Source of the DNA: a candidate division FCPU426 bacterium | Lineage (GTDB): Bacteria > Oederibacteriota > Muellerivitia > Muellerivitales > Muellerivitaceae | Assembly (NCBI GenBank): GCA_003152075.1 | Contig: PLZG01000081.1 | Coordinates: 7,840 to 42,509 of the forward strand | Reading direction: 5' to 3' | DNA length: 34,670 nt | Part shown: piece after piece, positions 1 through 9,900 of the stretch | Position numbering within the stretch: position 1 is the stretch's first letter | Layout: the number at the start of each line of letters is the position of its first letter | Program-made: the position numbers and the translations under genes | Notes under the pieces: generated by a model | Seen by the model: only the letters and a program-made list of their open reading frames with translations | Told to the model about the DNA's origin: nothing | Databases searched by the model: none

Positions 1-3000
1 GTCGAGAGATTAATAACCGCCGTCGTGCCGATATAAGTGGCTGTCCCCATCAAGGTGTCACCACCATCAACAATACCGTTTCCGTTGTTGTCCAGGTAAA
101 GATTCACGGACTTTATACCCGTGGTAAAGGTCCCTGTTCCCGAAACCGTCAAGGTAACGCTGGTAATGGTCGCATTGTTGTTCCCCGGGTTGCCCAACTG
201 GAATTGCATGACAGGCAGGGTGACACCGGGCAGTTGATTGGAATTACCGGGCGAGGACGACCCGATGGAAACCGACAAGGTCACCGATGTGGCGGTAGCC
301 GTGGCCGTAATCGTTGAGGTGGAGGTAAAGGTCCTTGTTGCGGTTGAAGAAAATGTTCGGGTTGGGGTTAGGGTTGAGGTAGATGTGAATGTTGGGGTAG
401 AAGTGGACGTCGAGGTGTTTGTAGGGGTTCCCGTATTGGTGAAAGTGGCCGTTGGGCTCAAGGTTCCTGTAAAGGTACTAGTAGGAGTTTTTGTATGAGT
501 GGCGGTTGAGGTAAAGGTGGGAGTGCTGGTTGAAGTAGAGGTCGAGGTTGACGTGGAACTGGAAGTAAATGTGGCCGCGGAAGTGAAGGTCGACGTAAAG
601 ACTGAGGTAAAGCTAAAGGTAGGTGTTGCCGTGCTGGTGGAAGTTGAGGTGGATGTGGAGGTCGAAGTAAGGGTATTCGTCTTAGTTGGCGAATTGGTTG
701 GGGTCCATGTATTGGTGGATGTTCCGGTTGAGGTAAAGGTATTCGTGGGTGACACCGTTCCAGTGGGGGTGTTGGTGGGTGTCCCCGTATTGGTCGATGT
801 ATTGGTCACCGTTGGGGTGAATGTCCGGGTGTTGGTGGAAGTCCGGGTAAAGCTGTTGGTCGAGGTTGGTGTTGACGTATTCGTATTGGTGAACGTTGGT
901 GTGTTCGTGCGCGTCGAGGTTGAAGTAAAGGTCGACGTCGCAGAGGCCGTATAAGTCGATGTCGAACTAGATGTGGAAGTCGATGTGGAGGTTGAAGTAG
1001 CCGTGTTGGTCTTGGTGGGTGTATTGGTCAAGGTCGAAGTATTTGTGAAAGTTCCAGTATTGGTCGGGGTATTGGTAGGCGGCACCGTTCCGGTTGGGGT
1101 ATTAGTAGAAGTCCCGGTATTGGTAGAGGTATTGGTCACTGTCGGCGTAAAGGTTCGGGTATTGGTCGCGGTGCTTGTAAGCGTGGAAGTATTTGTCGAA
1201 GTGAAAGTGGGAGTGTTGGTCCGGGTATTGGTTGAGGTTGAACTCGGGGAAAACGTCACCGTCGGCGTGTTAGTTGAAGTCGAAGTGGAAGTGAAGGTTG
1301 AAGTCCCGGTGAACGTCCGGGTGTTGGTCGCCGTGCTGGTAAAAGACAAGGTGCTGGTCATAGTTAGCGTGTTGGTGGATGTGTTCGTATTAGTGTTGGT
1401 TGAAGTAAAAGTGCTTGTGTTCGTTGCTGTAACCGTTGAAGTATTGGTCGGCGTAATGGTTCGGGTGGGAGTATTAGTCGAAGTCGAGGTATTAGTGGAG
1501 GTGCCAGTCGCCGTGAAAGTATTAGTTGGCGGTACGGTTCCAGTGGGCGTGTTGGTCGAAGTTCCCGTATTAGTTGAGGTCGGCGTATTGGTGCGGGTAT
1601 TCGTCGAGGTGTTAGTAAAGGTAGCGGTTGAGGTGTTGGTGGAAGTGTTGGTATTCGTAAAAGTGGGTGTATTGGTACGGGTGTTTGTTGAGGTATTCGT
1701 GTTTGTCGAAGTAGAAGAAGGGGTGTTCGTTGATGTGGCCGTGTTGGTTGATGTGTTAGTCCGCGTATTCGTGAAAGTCGACGTGTTGGTATAGGTAGAT
1801 GTGAAGGTGTTCGTAGAAGTGCTTGTCAGGGTGTTCGTTGGAGGGACCGGCGTGTTCGTAGAAGTATTGGTAGGTGTACTGGTCCGCGTGTTGGTGGAAG
1901 CCACCGTACTGGTAAACGTCGAGGTAAAACTGTTGGTAACTGTATTGGTAGGAGTGTTCGTGTAAGTGTTGGTAGATGTACTGGTTCGCGTGTTCGTGAA
2001 ATTCGAAGTAAAGGTGTTCGTAGACGTGCTGGTCGGAGTATTCGTTGGAGGAACCGGCGTGTTTGTGCAAGTATTTGTGGGCGTATTAGTTCGTGTATTC
2101 GTGGATGTCGGGGTATTGGTATAGGTTGGGGTAAAAGTATTCGTAGGCGGAACCGGCGTATTTGTATAAGTATTAGTAAGTGTGTTAGTTCGCGTATTCG
2201 TAGATGTTGGGGTATTGGTAAAAGTTGAAGTGAAAGTGTTCGTGGGAGGAACGGGTGTATTGGTAAAGCTATTAGTCGGCGTAAAAGTCCTGGTCGGGGT
2301 AAAAGTAAGAGTGTTGGTGGGTGGTATGGGGGTGTCCGTAAATGTTGAAGTATAGGTATTGGTCGAAGTAAAAGTCTTTGTGAACGTAAAAGTTTGCGTA
2401 TTGGTTGGTGGCACCGGCGTATTGGTAAAAGTATTCGTGGTCGTATCGGTTGACGTGAAGGTATTAGTTGAAGTGAACGTTCTCGTAAAGGTAAACGTTG
2501 GGGTATTAGTCGGCGGAACAGGTGTATTGGTAAAGGTTCGGGTTGGGGTACTTGTAAAGGTATTGGTCGGAGGAACCGGCGTATTGGTATAACTTGAAGT
2601 ATTTGAAGGCGTCGGAGTGGGGGTGTTACAGATAATCGTGATGGCAATAGTATTACTACTCGCGGGGCCGCCTCCCGGCCAAGTAGCCGTCCCATGATCA
2701 CTGACCACCTGGCATGAATCGCTGGCATTGAAACTATACGCTATGACATTGAAATTAATCGGAACACATGATCCACCGGGCAAGTTGTTCACCGTCCAGG
2801 TAATTGGAAATCCAGAAGTATTAACCGGATTGATCGTCACCGGAGCTCCGGATACCGTTACCACCCACTGGCTGAAGTTCGGGCCGTTTTGAGACCAGCT
2901 CAGGGGATTGGTCACATTATCCACGACGGTAACGCTATTAGCGGTTACCGAACCCGTAGCGTTACAAACCATAATGGTCATGGGTATATTGGTGCCGTTT

Positions 3001-4313
3001 TCTTGGTAACCGGAAGTCGGCCCTCCTGTTGTTTTGGTTAAGTTGATGTTTGGGGGGACAGTCGTCGGAGTTGAGGTGGGGGTTCGGGTGGGGGTATTCG
3101 TTGGTAGGGGCGGTCCCCCGCTGCCGCAAGTGGGCACAGCCGAAGCTAAAAAGTTCTTTTCAGCGGTTCCCCAGGTGGACGGGTTAAAACTCCAATCCGC
3201 CAAAAGGTTCGGACAAGAATTAGGTGTCATAGACCAAGCTGTTCCACCCGCAATGCCCGAAGTGCCGGTCAGCCAGGCGAACATATTGTTGTCAAAGGTG
3301 GAATCGTCCGTACCGCAACTGGTCGAGGGACCATATTCCCCCACGAAAACAGGGTAACTGGACAAAAGGGAACTGGGAACTTCAGCGTTCCAACTGGCGG
3401 AGGAAGTGCCGTCGTTATTTCCGTAAAGATGGGCGGCAAACATTAACCCATTTCCCCGGTTGGTCAATGAACCAGCGGGAAGACCGTTCAGATTGGCGCA
3501 CCAATGCAGGCCTCCCAAGAGACAAACATTGTTGGCGCCGGACGCCCGTACCGCGTTAAGAAGCGCCTGCATTCCAGGGGTAGAAAAAGATGCCCCGGTA
3601 AGTGTGCCGCCATTTAACCATGTGTTGTAACCAGTGGAATCAGTTACAGGCGGGCTGATGTTATCGTTTCCCGAATCGTAAGGTTCATTGTAGAGGTCGA
3701 AAATAACCGCTGGGTTATTGGCATAAGCCGCTCCCACCGATCTCCAAAAGGTAACCGCGTTGGCGTCGGCCATGGGCTGCTGTTTGGTGCTTGCGGCATT
3801 CCCCCACCCGCTCCCACAGGGCGCCGAGGCCGTTGAACTGGTACCCGACCAATGGAGATCCAAGATGACGTAAGCATTTTGCCCCGAACAATAATTAACG
3901 ATATTGGAAATGTATCCCTGGTAGTTGGCCTGGTTCGCGCCACCACATCCAAACCAATAATCCTGGTTCAAAGGTAGCCGGATGATATTACTTTTCCAAG
4001 TCGCAACAGCCGTCTGGGCTACTGTTAATGTATTACCACCGTTACCTGACGGGGGACCTTCCCCAGTACTTGAAAATTCGAGGCCATCCACATCCACACC
4101 TTTTAACAAGGCAACACAACCACTACCCGTTTGAAGTTTATTACCCGAAACTTGGAGGGCAGGTGGAGTAGCTTCAACTGTTGCGGTTGCCAGGAGCAGG
4201 AGGAGAAAAAAACCAATACACTTAAAACGTTTTTTGGACCGGTTAAAAAAATAGTCGCAAAAAAGTCCTTCAATACTTCGAATGGATAGGGGTGACATAT
4301 TCGTTTCAGTCAT
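1..4313 (-). CDS. Secreted GH5-type cellulase (endoglucanase), 3' end beyond window
   Basis: The frame is open from ATG 4313 to base 1 without a stop, giving at least 1437 codons; the C-terminus lies outside the window. An in-frame TAA directly precedes the ATG, and no good ribosome site is seen; Met6 is an alternative. A signal peptide follows a long N-region (KKRFK, then a Leu-rich core, cleavage near VEA-TP, residue 48). Residues about 50-390 carry GH5 hallmarks: VILDLHW, FDLYNEPY with the acid/base Glu210, AAHLYG, and VGEYG with the nucleophile Glu326. A short TNTPT linker leads to a DUF11-like beta domain (about 419-560). A Thr-rich linker of about 780 residues follows (562-1343), then the start of a domain also found in the expansin gene at 6991-10254. 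The family cuts beta-1,4-glucans outside the cell. Exact substrate (cellulose or another beta-glucan/mannan) cannot be read from the sequence. Confidence 0.88.
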   Translation of the reverse strand, partial: MTETNMSPLSIRSIEGLFCDYFFNRSKKRFKCIGFFLLLLLATATVEATPPALQVSGNKLQTGSGCVALLKGVDVDGLEFSSTGEGPPSGNGGNTLTVAQTAVATWKSNIIRLPLNQDYWFGCGGANQANYQGYISNIVNYCSGQNAYVILDLHWSGTSSTASAPCGSGWGNAASTKQQPMADANAVTFWRSVGAAYANNPAVIFDLYNEPYDSGNDNISPPVTDSTGYNTWLNGGTLTGASFSTPGMQALLNAVRASGANNVCLLGGLHWCANLNGLPAGSLTNRGNGLMFAAHLYGNNDGTSSASWNAEVPSSLLSSYPVFVGEYGPSTSCGTDDSTFDNNMFAWLTGTSGIAGGTAWSMTPNSCPNLLADWSFNPSTWGTAEKNFLASAVPTCGSGGPPLPTNTPTRTPTSTPTTVPPNINLTKTTGGPTSGYQENGTNIPMTIMVCNATGSVTANSVTVVDNVTNPLSWSQNGPNFSQWVVTVSGAPVTINPVNTSGFPITWTVNNLPGGSCVPINFNVIAYSFNASDSCQVVSDHGTATWPGGGPASSNTIAITIICNTPTPTPSNTSSYTNTPVPPTNTFTSTPTRTFTNTPVPPTNTPTFTFTRTFTSTNTFTSTDTTTNTFTNTPVPPTNTQTFTFTKTFTSTNTYTSTFTDTPIPPTNTLTFTPTRTFTPTNSFTNTPVPPTNTFTSTFTNTPTSTNTRTNTLTNTYTNTPVPPTNTFTPTYTNTPTSTNTRTNTPTNTCTNTPVPPTNTPTSTSTNTFTSNFTNTRTSTSTNTYTNTPTNTVTNSFTSTFTSTVASTNTRTSTPTNTSTNTPVPPTNTLTSTSTNTFTSTYTNTSTFTNTRTNTSTNTATSTNTPSSTSTNTNTSTNTRTNTPTFTNTNTSTNTSTATFTNTSTNTRTNTPTSTNTGTSTNTPTGTVPPTNTFTATGTSTNTSTSTNTPTRTITPTNTSTVTATNTSTFTSTNTNTNTSTNTLTMTSTLSFTSTATNTRTFTGTSTFTSTSTSTNTPTVTFSPSSTSTNTRTNTPTFTSTNTSTLTSTATNTRTFTPTVTNTSTNTGTSTNTPTGTVPPTNTPTNTGTFTNTSTLTNTPTKTNTATSTSTSTSTSSSTSTYTASATSTFTSTSTRTNTPTFTNTNTSTPTSTNSFTRTSTNTRTFTPTVTNTSTNTGTPTNTPTGTVSPTNTFTSTGTSTNTWTPTNSPTKTNTLTSTSTSTSTSTSTATPTFSFTSVFTSTFTSAATFTSSSTSTSTSTSTSTPTFTSTATHTKTPTSTFTGTLSPTATFTNTGTPTNTSTSTSTPTFTSTSTLTPTRTFSSTATRTFTSTSTITATATATSVTLSVSIGSSSPGNSNQLPGVTLPVMQFQLGNPGNNNATITSVTLTVSGTGTFTTGIKSVNLYLDNNGNGIVDGGDTLMGTATYIGTTAVINLS
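285..2630 (-). repeat. Giant Thr-rich linker repeat inside the cellulase gene
   Basis: About 780 codons encode imperfect TNTPT / TFTST / TSTST units in which nearly every second residue is Thr. In the part nearest the catalytic domain (about 1830-2590) a PVPPTNT phrase recurs at irregular spacing of roughly 18-36 residues; PPTNT variants also occur near 1080 and 1530. At the DNA level the units are not identical: Thr and Asn codons vary freely in the third base. The reverse strand reads as Val-rich open frames, which are artefacts of GTN opposite ACN. Such linkers are typically extended, exposed and O-glycosylated in secreted bacterial enzymes; glycosylation here is inference. Confidence 0.9.
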
Positions 4314-4521
4314 TTAATAGCCTTAAGGGCATTTATGTCCTTTTTTTGACAACCTAAAATCGTTTGCAATGCATTTTATTGGCATATTTAATGTTGAGAT
4401 GCGTGGAAGAAAACAATTGCCTAAATCAATGCTTCATTGAATTATATCAAGAATTTGAGGAGATAAGCGGATGAAAGCGGTAACAGGCGGTTGCACGATA
4501 AAACTTTGTCGACCTACGAAC

Positions 4522-6738
4522 TTAGAACACCATACCCTTTTCAAGAATCTCTTCCGTTAAGCCGCGTTTTTTCATGATGACGTGGAGCTGGTGTCGGAGG
4601 ATTGGCATTCGTTTAGCCAAGTCCCGAAGTTCTCTAGATGTTATGACAAGTGTTGTTACTTCGGTAGAAGCTTGCGCACTGGCATTTCGCTTGTCCGAAT
4701 AGCCCATGGCAACGTTTTCGCCGAAAAAATCCCCCGCTTTAAGGTTCGTGGAAAAAACAACTTTCCCATGGTCATTTTTTCTTAAAATCTCAACCTTTCC
4801 CGAGGAAATAACGTAAAAATCCTCAGTCTTGCTTCCCTGCCGCACGATCAATTCGTCCTTCTTGAAAGTTTGGCTCTTGGCCAAAAGCGAGATTTCATGT
4901 TTGGCGGTGGGGTCTAAATCTCGGAAAATCGCAACAGAGGATATCACCGGCCGTTTTTTCCACAAACTCGAGAAACTTTCTTTCAAATCATTTTTCTCCA
5001 CGAACTCCAGGAACAAATCACCCGCCAACTTGAAGAGGATGACCGGTGTGCGGGCAACTACCGTGGCGGTAGTCTTCGACTTGTTGATGAGGGACATTTC
5101 CCCAAAGAAATCACCGCCCTCCAAGGCGGCTAAAAAGGAATCCTTTTTGTTCTCCGGGTCCAGCACATCCACCGTTCCCGCGAGTATGAAATAAAAGGAA
5201 TCACCCACTTGTCCTTTTTTAACCACCTCATGCCCCGTGGGAAATTCAACCACCTGGCCTAAGGAATAAATGATGTTGATCCAATTGAGATCCTTGACCT
5301 CAAAAAGCTTCAAAGTCCGGAAAACACCGGTGTAAACCGATTGGGAAAAATTTCGTTCCTTAAGAAAGGTCTTTCCCCACCCCGGCTTAGCGACTTGATA
5401 TTTTTGGGCGTCCATCTTGGAGGGATTCACATGGTAAAAAAGGAACTCGGTCCCAGGATATTTCAGGATGCTTTCATCCCAGTTGGCCGGGTCACCATGG
5501 ATGGGCCCACCTCCCGCGTCAATCATGGCCAGGCATTCGTCCCCACGAACCAAGTTTTTCATCCGGTCAAAATGCTCCCGGCTAACCGCCCCAGCCTCAA
5601 CCAATTGTTCCATCCCCTTGAAATGGTCCAAGTCGCTGGAATGAAGGATGGTATGGTTCTTCCCCTTTTCGTCCTGCACTGTCACCCGGAAGCCAATGGT
5701 GGGAATGGAGTGGACGGTGTAAAAGAATTCCCAGGTCGCACCGTACATGTGATAAGTCTTTCCCGGTATGACTTCCACAAATTTCATCATGAGCTTCACC
5801 ATATCCGTCGATTCGCCGATAATATTCGCCACCTTTAACACTGTGCACTCGTATATTTCCCGGGTGGACATGAGGGTGAATGTGTGTTCCGAGAGCATGA
5901 GCTCGCTGAGGGCGCAATGGTCGTCATGGACGTGGGTCTGAATGATGGCGGTAAGCCGGTCCTTGGCGACACCCACTTGCTTAAGGTACTTGCTGATACC
6001 GGCGGGCGAATCCACCAAAAATCCGTTTCCATTTACCCATAACAACATTCCCGTGGTGGGCCCTTCAGGATCAAAGCCGGTGTAACAGCCCAAGACTTTC
6101 AACCGAAGAGCCTCCGGCTTTTCAACTTCCCCGGTTAAATCCACCAAAGGCGGCAGTTGTTCGCCCTCGAAATTTAAGTCCAGAACCTGAGTTTCCCCCT
6201 TAGAGGAAATCTCAAAGCGGTTATTTCCCATCCTTTTAATCCAATAGTCCTTGGAATCTGAAAAAATCGGGACAACCACTTCCCCTTCTTCTTCCGGTAA
6301 GTGGACAAATTCGAACAGATCCTCGATTTGTTGGACCTCCTTGCCCTTCTTGATCGCCATGCCCTCGGCCATGTTGACAAGAGCATCAATCCGGCTCTTA
6401 CTCAAACCCCATTTTTTCAATTCTCCGCGGCTAGGCCCCAATAAAGTAATACGGAGAATGTCATAAAGTCTTTGACACATTTTTTTCGTTCCCAAAACGC
6501 GGAACTTGTTTCCCCTTTGGTAACCCTGGTCCACAAACAAGAACCAATAGCCCAGGAATTCAAAGGCCATTTGGGATATGCCGTTTTTATGGGAAATATC
6601 GGGAAGTATTCCAACATGAGGAATTTTCTTTTTTTGCTTGAGTAGGGCTTTGAGAATTTCAGGTGGACTTCCCATCAGGGCGCTGGCGGTTGGCCCTTCC
6701 AAATGGAAACATCCCGGGGCGATGGAAGTGATTTGCAT
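4522..6738 (-). CDS. Metallo-beta-lactamase-fold protein with two C-terminal cyclic-nucleotide-binding domains
   Basis: 738 residues starting at ATG 6738, with an AAAGGAG ribosome site five bases upstream. An N-terminal part (about 1-200) that I do not recognise precedes an MBL-fold hydrolase (about 210-470) with the metal motif THVHDDH (His269, His271, Asp273, His274) and a later HSSDLDH motif for the bridging Asp. Two cyclic-nucleotide-binding (Crp/PKA-type) domains follow, about 480-590 and 605-715. Both have the GDFFGE phosphate-binding turn (Glu547 and Glu674). The first has Thr where cAMP-binding domains have Arg; the second keeps an Arg (DKRNAS). This suggests that the second is the better candidate for ligand binding. 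No signal peptide is seen, so it is likely cytoplasmic. It lies between two secreted polysaccharide-active genes on the same strand, but gaps of about 210-250 bases argue for its own transcript. The substrate is unknown. Confidence 0.8.
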   Translation of the reverse strand: MQITSIAPGCFHLEGPTASALMGSPPEILKALLKQKKKIPHVGILPDISHKNGISQMAFEFLGYWFLFVDQGYQRGNKFRVLGTKKMCQRLYDILRITLLGPSRGELKKWGLSKSRIDALVNMAEGMAIKKGKEVQQIEDLFEFVHLPEEEGEVVVPIFSDSKDYWIKRMGNNRFEISSKGETQVLDLNFEGEQLPPLVDLTGEVEKPEALRLKVLGCYTGFDPEGPTTGMLLWVNGNGFLVDSPAGISKYLKQVGVAKDRLTAIIQTHVHDDHCALSELMLSEHTFTLMSTREIYECTVLKVANIIGESTDMVKLMMKFVEVIPGKTYHMYGATWEFFYTVHSIPTIGFRVTVQDEKGKNHTILHSSDLDHFKGMEQLVEAGAVSREHFDRMKNLVRGDECLAMIDAGGGPIHGDPANWDESILKYPGTEFLFYHVNPSKMDAQKYQVAKPGWGKTFLKERNFSQSVYTGVFRTLKLFEVKDLNWINIIYSLGQVVEFPTGHEVVKKGQVGDSFYFILAGTVDVLDPENKKDSFLAALEGGDFFGEMSLINKSKTTATVVARTPVILFKLAGDLFLEFVEKNDLKESFSSLWKKRPVISSVAIFRDLDPTAKHEISLLAKSQTFKKDELIVRQGSKTEDFYVISSGKVEILRKNDHGKVVFSTNLKAGDFFGENVAMGYSDKRNASAQASTEVTTLVITSRELRDLAKRMPILRHQLHVIMKKRGLTEEILEKGMVF

Positions 6739-6990
6739 AAATCTCCTTTGCTTACCTTACTAAGCCGGGTCAGATCAAACCGCCCCCGGGTTTCAGGAAG
6801 CCATAAGATGGTGTTTGAGGTAAAGAGGGCTTACTTTCGTTTCAGCCTTTTCCCCAATAGATATCGTGAAAACAATATAAAAGAGTGGGCTGGTCGGGTC
6901 AATCTTTTATGGGGTCACCTGGGAAAACAAGGGGTTTTTAAAAGGAAAAAGTGGATAAGAAAACTATTCGGCCTGCCCAAACCTTGGAAA

Positions 6991-9900
6991 TTAACGGATC
7001 AAAACTATTCTCTTAATTTTCCGATCAAAGGGTTCTACCAAGTAAAGGACATAAACGCCGCTGGCACAAGGATCCCCGTTTTTGTTGGTCCCGTCCCATT
7101 GATAGTTTTTATTTACCGGAGAGTTCAAATGGGTCGTATCAAGGGTCTTGATATGTTCCCCAACTGAGTTATATATCCACAAGTCATAATTCCCTGGAAA
7201 TTTGTTGTATTGCACGTTGATGTTGACCACTTTATTCATGGACGGGCGAAAAAGGTTCAGGTCCACAGTAAATATATCGACGAATGGAACTGTCGCAGTT
7301 GGAGTGGGCGTAAAGGTCCTGGTTGGCGTACGCGTATTCGTAATTGTGGAGGTGTAGGTCACCGTCGGAGTGTTGGTAGCAGTAAAGGTATTAGTCGAGG
7401 TGCCAGTAAAAGTAGGTGTGCTGGTATTGCTTGGAGTATAGGTTGATGTTCCCGTATTCGTTGGCGTGTTGGTGCCAAAGGCGATAGTAACCGTCGGGCC
7501 ACTCAAAGGCATTCCATTGAACATTACCCCACCAGTAGAATTCGTCCCGGTGCCATTCGTTAAACTCGGGATGTAGGTCCCATTTGTGGCTGACCCGGAA
7601 TAATCATAAGTAACCAGGAAAGTCTGGCTGGCCGCCACGGGAATCACGGTGGTTAAGTTGAAAGTCACTGTCCCGCCCGAGTAAGTCGCCGTGCCAACTA
7701 GTGTGTCCCCGCCATCCACCACACCATTCCCATTGTTATCCAAGTAAAGTTTTACAGAGGTTATTCCTGTGGTGAAATTACCCGTTCCAGTGCCCGTAAA
7801 GACAAGGCTGTTAACCGTGGCCGGGTTGCTTCCTGGGTTGGTTAATTTAAATTGTAGCACCGGCAAGCCTGTGACCCCCGGAAGCTTGGTGGAACTGGTT
7901 GGTGGGTTGGGACCCATATTAACTGATAATGTCACCGGTGTTGGCGTCGCGGTGGCAGAGGGGGTGGACGTGAAAGTAAGTGTTTTGGTGGGTGTCCCAG
8001 TGTTAGTGGGTGTGGCCGATGGACTTAAGGTACCGGTAAAAGTCAAAGTTGGGGTATAGGTGATCGTGGGGCTACTGGTTAAGGTTGCTGAATTGGTAAT
8101 GGTGAAGGTTGAGGTAACCGTAAAAGTGGTGGCAAAGGTTGAAGAACTGGTTGGAGTTTTGGTGGACGTGAGTGTAAAGGTGCTAGTTGATGTCCCCGTT
8201 GAAGTGGAGGTGGACGTTCCAGTCAAGGTCGGGGTCAGGGTCTTTGTTGGGGTGGCCGTCGGTGAAACAGTTCCCGTAAAGGTCCAAGTCGGCGTAGAGG
8301 TAACGGTGGGCGTATTGGTAACTGTGAGAGTATTCGTTTTGGTCAAGGTGAAGGTGTTGGTCAGGGTATTGGTCGCGGTCGGGGTGTTGGATTTGGTGAA
8401 AGTGGAGCTACTAGTAGGGGTAAAGGTAAAGGTATTTGTAACGGTACTGGTGAATGTCGGGGTTCCCGTACTGGTTGGAGTAAAGGTGTTTGTGAAGGGA
8501 GCGAGGGTATTAGTAAAGGTTGGGGTTGAAGTGTTAGAAAAGGTAAATGTGTTGGTCTTGGTGGATGTAGCGGTAAGTGTCAAAGTATTAGATGGTGTAT
8601 TGGTTAATGTGGGGGTGTTTGTTTTCGTAAAGGTATTGGTGGGTGTTGAGGTCAAAGTAAAGCTATTAGTCGGCGTGGGAGAACGGGTAAAGGTTGGTGT
8701 CGGTGTGTTGGTGGGACAAGCCCCGTAAAAGCCGAAATCATCAATAAACACAGTTTGGGTTCCTGAGGACATCCCTAAACCCGTGGCGAAATCTATCTCA
8801 CCCACCTGGGCCGTGCTCCAACTGGCTCCCCCCGTGGTAAAAGCAGAAACGGGTATATCCACCACCTGCCATGTACCCGTAACACCACCCGGAAGATAGG
8901 TCGAAAGGGTTACTGGTGTGGAAGCGGTGACTCCACCCGCACCCGCCCCCCCCCAATCCGCCAAGGTGATAGTCATGCTGGTAACGGGAGCACCCGTCGT
9001 CGCGCGAATCCAGAATTCAAGAACGCTGTAGTTGGCCAAATTGATAATACGTGGTGAAACGTTGCTATATTTTGCCCAGTTCCATCCCAAACCAGCGAAG
9101 AAGGAAGCGGCTGGCCAGTTGTATGCGAGTTGTAAATCATTGGAGCCCCCATGAGGGGAAGTTGTTACTTCCGAAACCGTAGTGTTGGTCGTCCAGTTGC
9201 TTCCTGAAGCATAATTAGTTGCAGCGGTTTCCCCGTCATAAAGAACGTTTTTGCAACCCGAGAGGGGGGTAAAGGTAGGGGTCTGGGTCACGGTGAATGT
9301 GTCAGTAAAGGTGGCAGTTGGTGAACCCGGCGTATTGGTTTTAGTGGGTGTGTTGGTCGGCCCTATCACGCAACCCTGCATCTGGGCGGTGGTAGTGCCA
9401 TAGGCAACAAAAGAGGAATTGTTCGCTTGCATCAAGGGAGAAATGCTATTGATGGGACCCAAGGTGACCGAATTTCCACGAACATCCGTAATCACATAAT
9501 AAAGTGGACCGGCCGTGTTAGTTTGTCCCGTTCCACCCCAAAAATTTGGGAGGCTGTCCGTGGTATCCCGGTTAAGGTTAGTAAAGGGCCCTCCCGCGCT
9601 TGTACCTACCGCAACGGACTGAATCGGAAACAAAACATCCCAAAAAACTATCGGGTGCCAGCCATTATTACTGCCGTCTTTGAACTCATAAGTGATATTA
9701 CCCGGGCCATTGTTGTAGGAAATATTGGCCGACCCGGCCAGGGGGCATTGGACAAAGTGCCAAGTTACCTGGCCAGCCCCAGGCGCGGTTGGGCAACCAC
9801 CGGTATTGACCGATCCATTTGTGCTTCCCGCAATGGAAGCGCAGCCGGGCGAGTTCACCAATTCATCGTATGCTGTCGGCGACAAATCCAAATGATTGGA

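Noticed and set aside
238-2592. Val-rich open frames on the plus strand across the linker
   Set aside because: They are the reverse-strand image of ACN Thr codons (GTN Val). They lack ribosome sites, and the minus-strand frame is continuous through the same region.
285-2630. Regular repeats that could suggest a CRISPR array or minisatellite
   Set aside because: Units are irregular in length, have no unique spacers and keep the codon phase, so they are coding repeats.
1756-2728. Two further minus-strand frames, one His/Tyr-rich and one Arg/Pro/Leu-rich
   Set aside because: Both are out-of-frame readings of the Thr-rich repeat; the Thr frame continues to the signal peptide and catalytic domain.
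6703-7167. Plus-strand open frame of 154 codons across the 6739-6990 gap
   Set aside because: It overlaps both flanking minus-strand genes, has no ribosome site and shows no family features.
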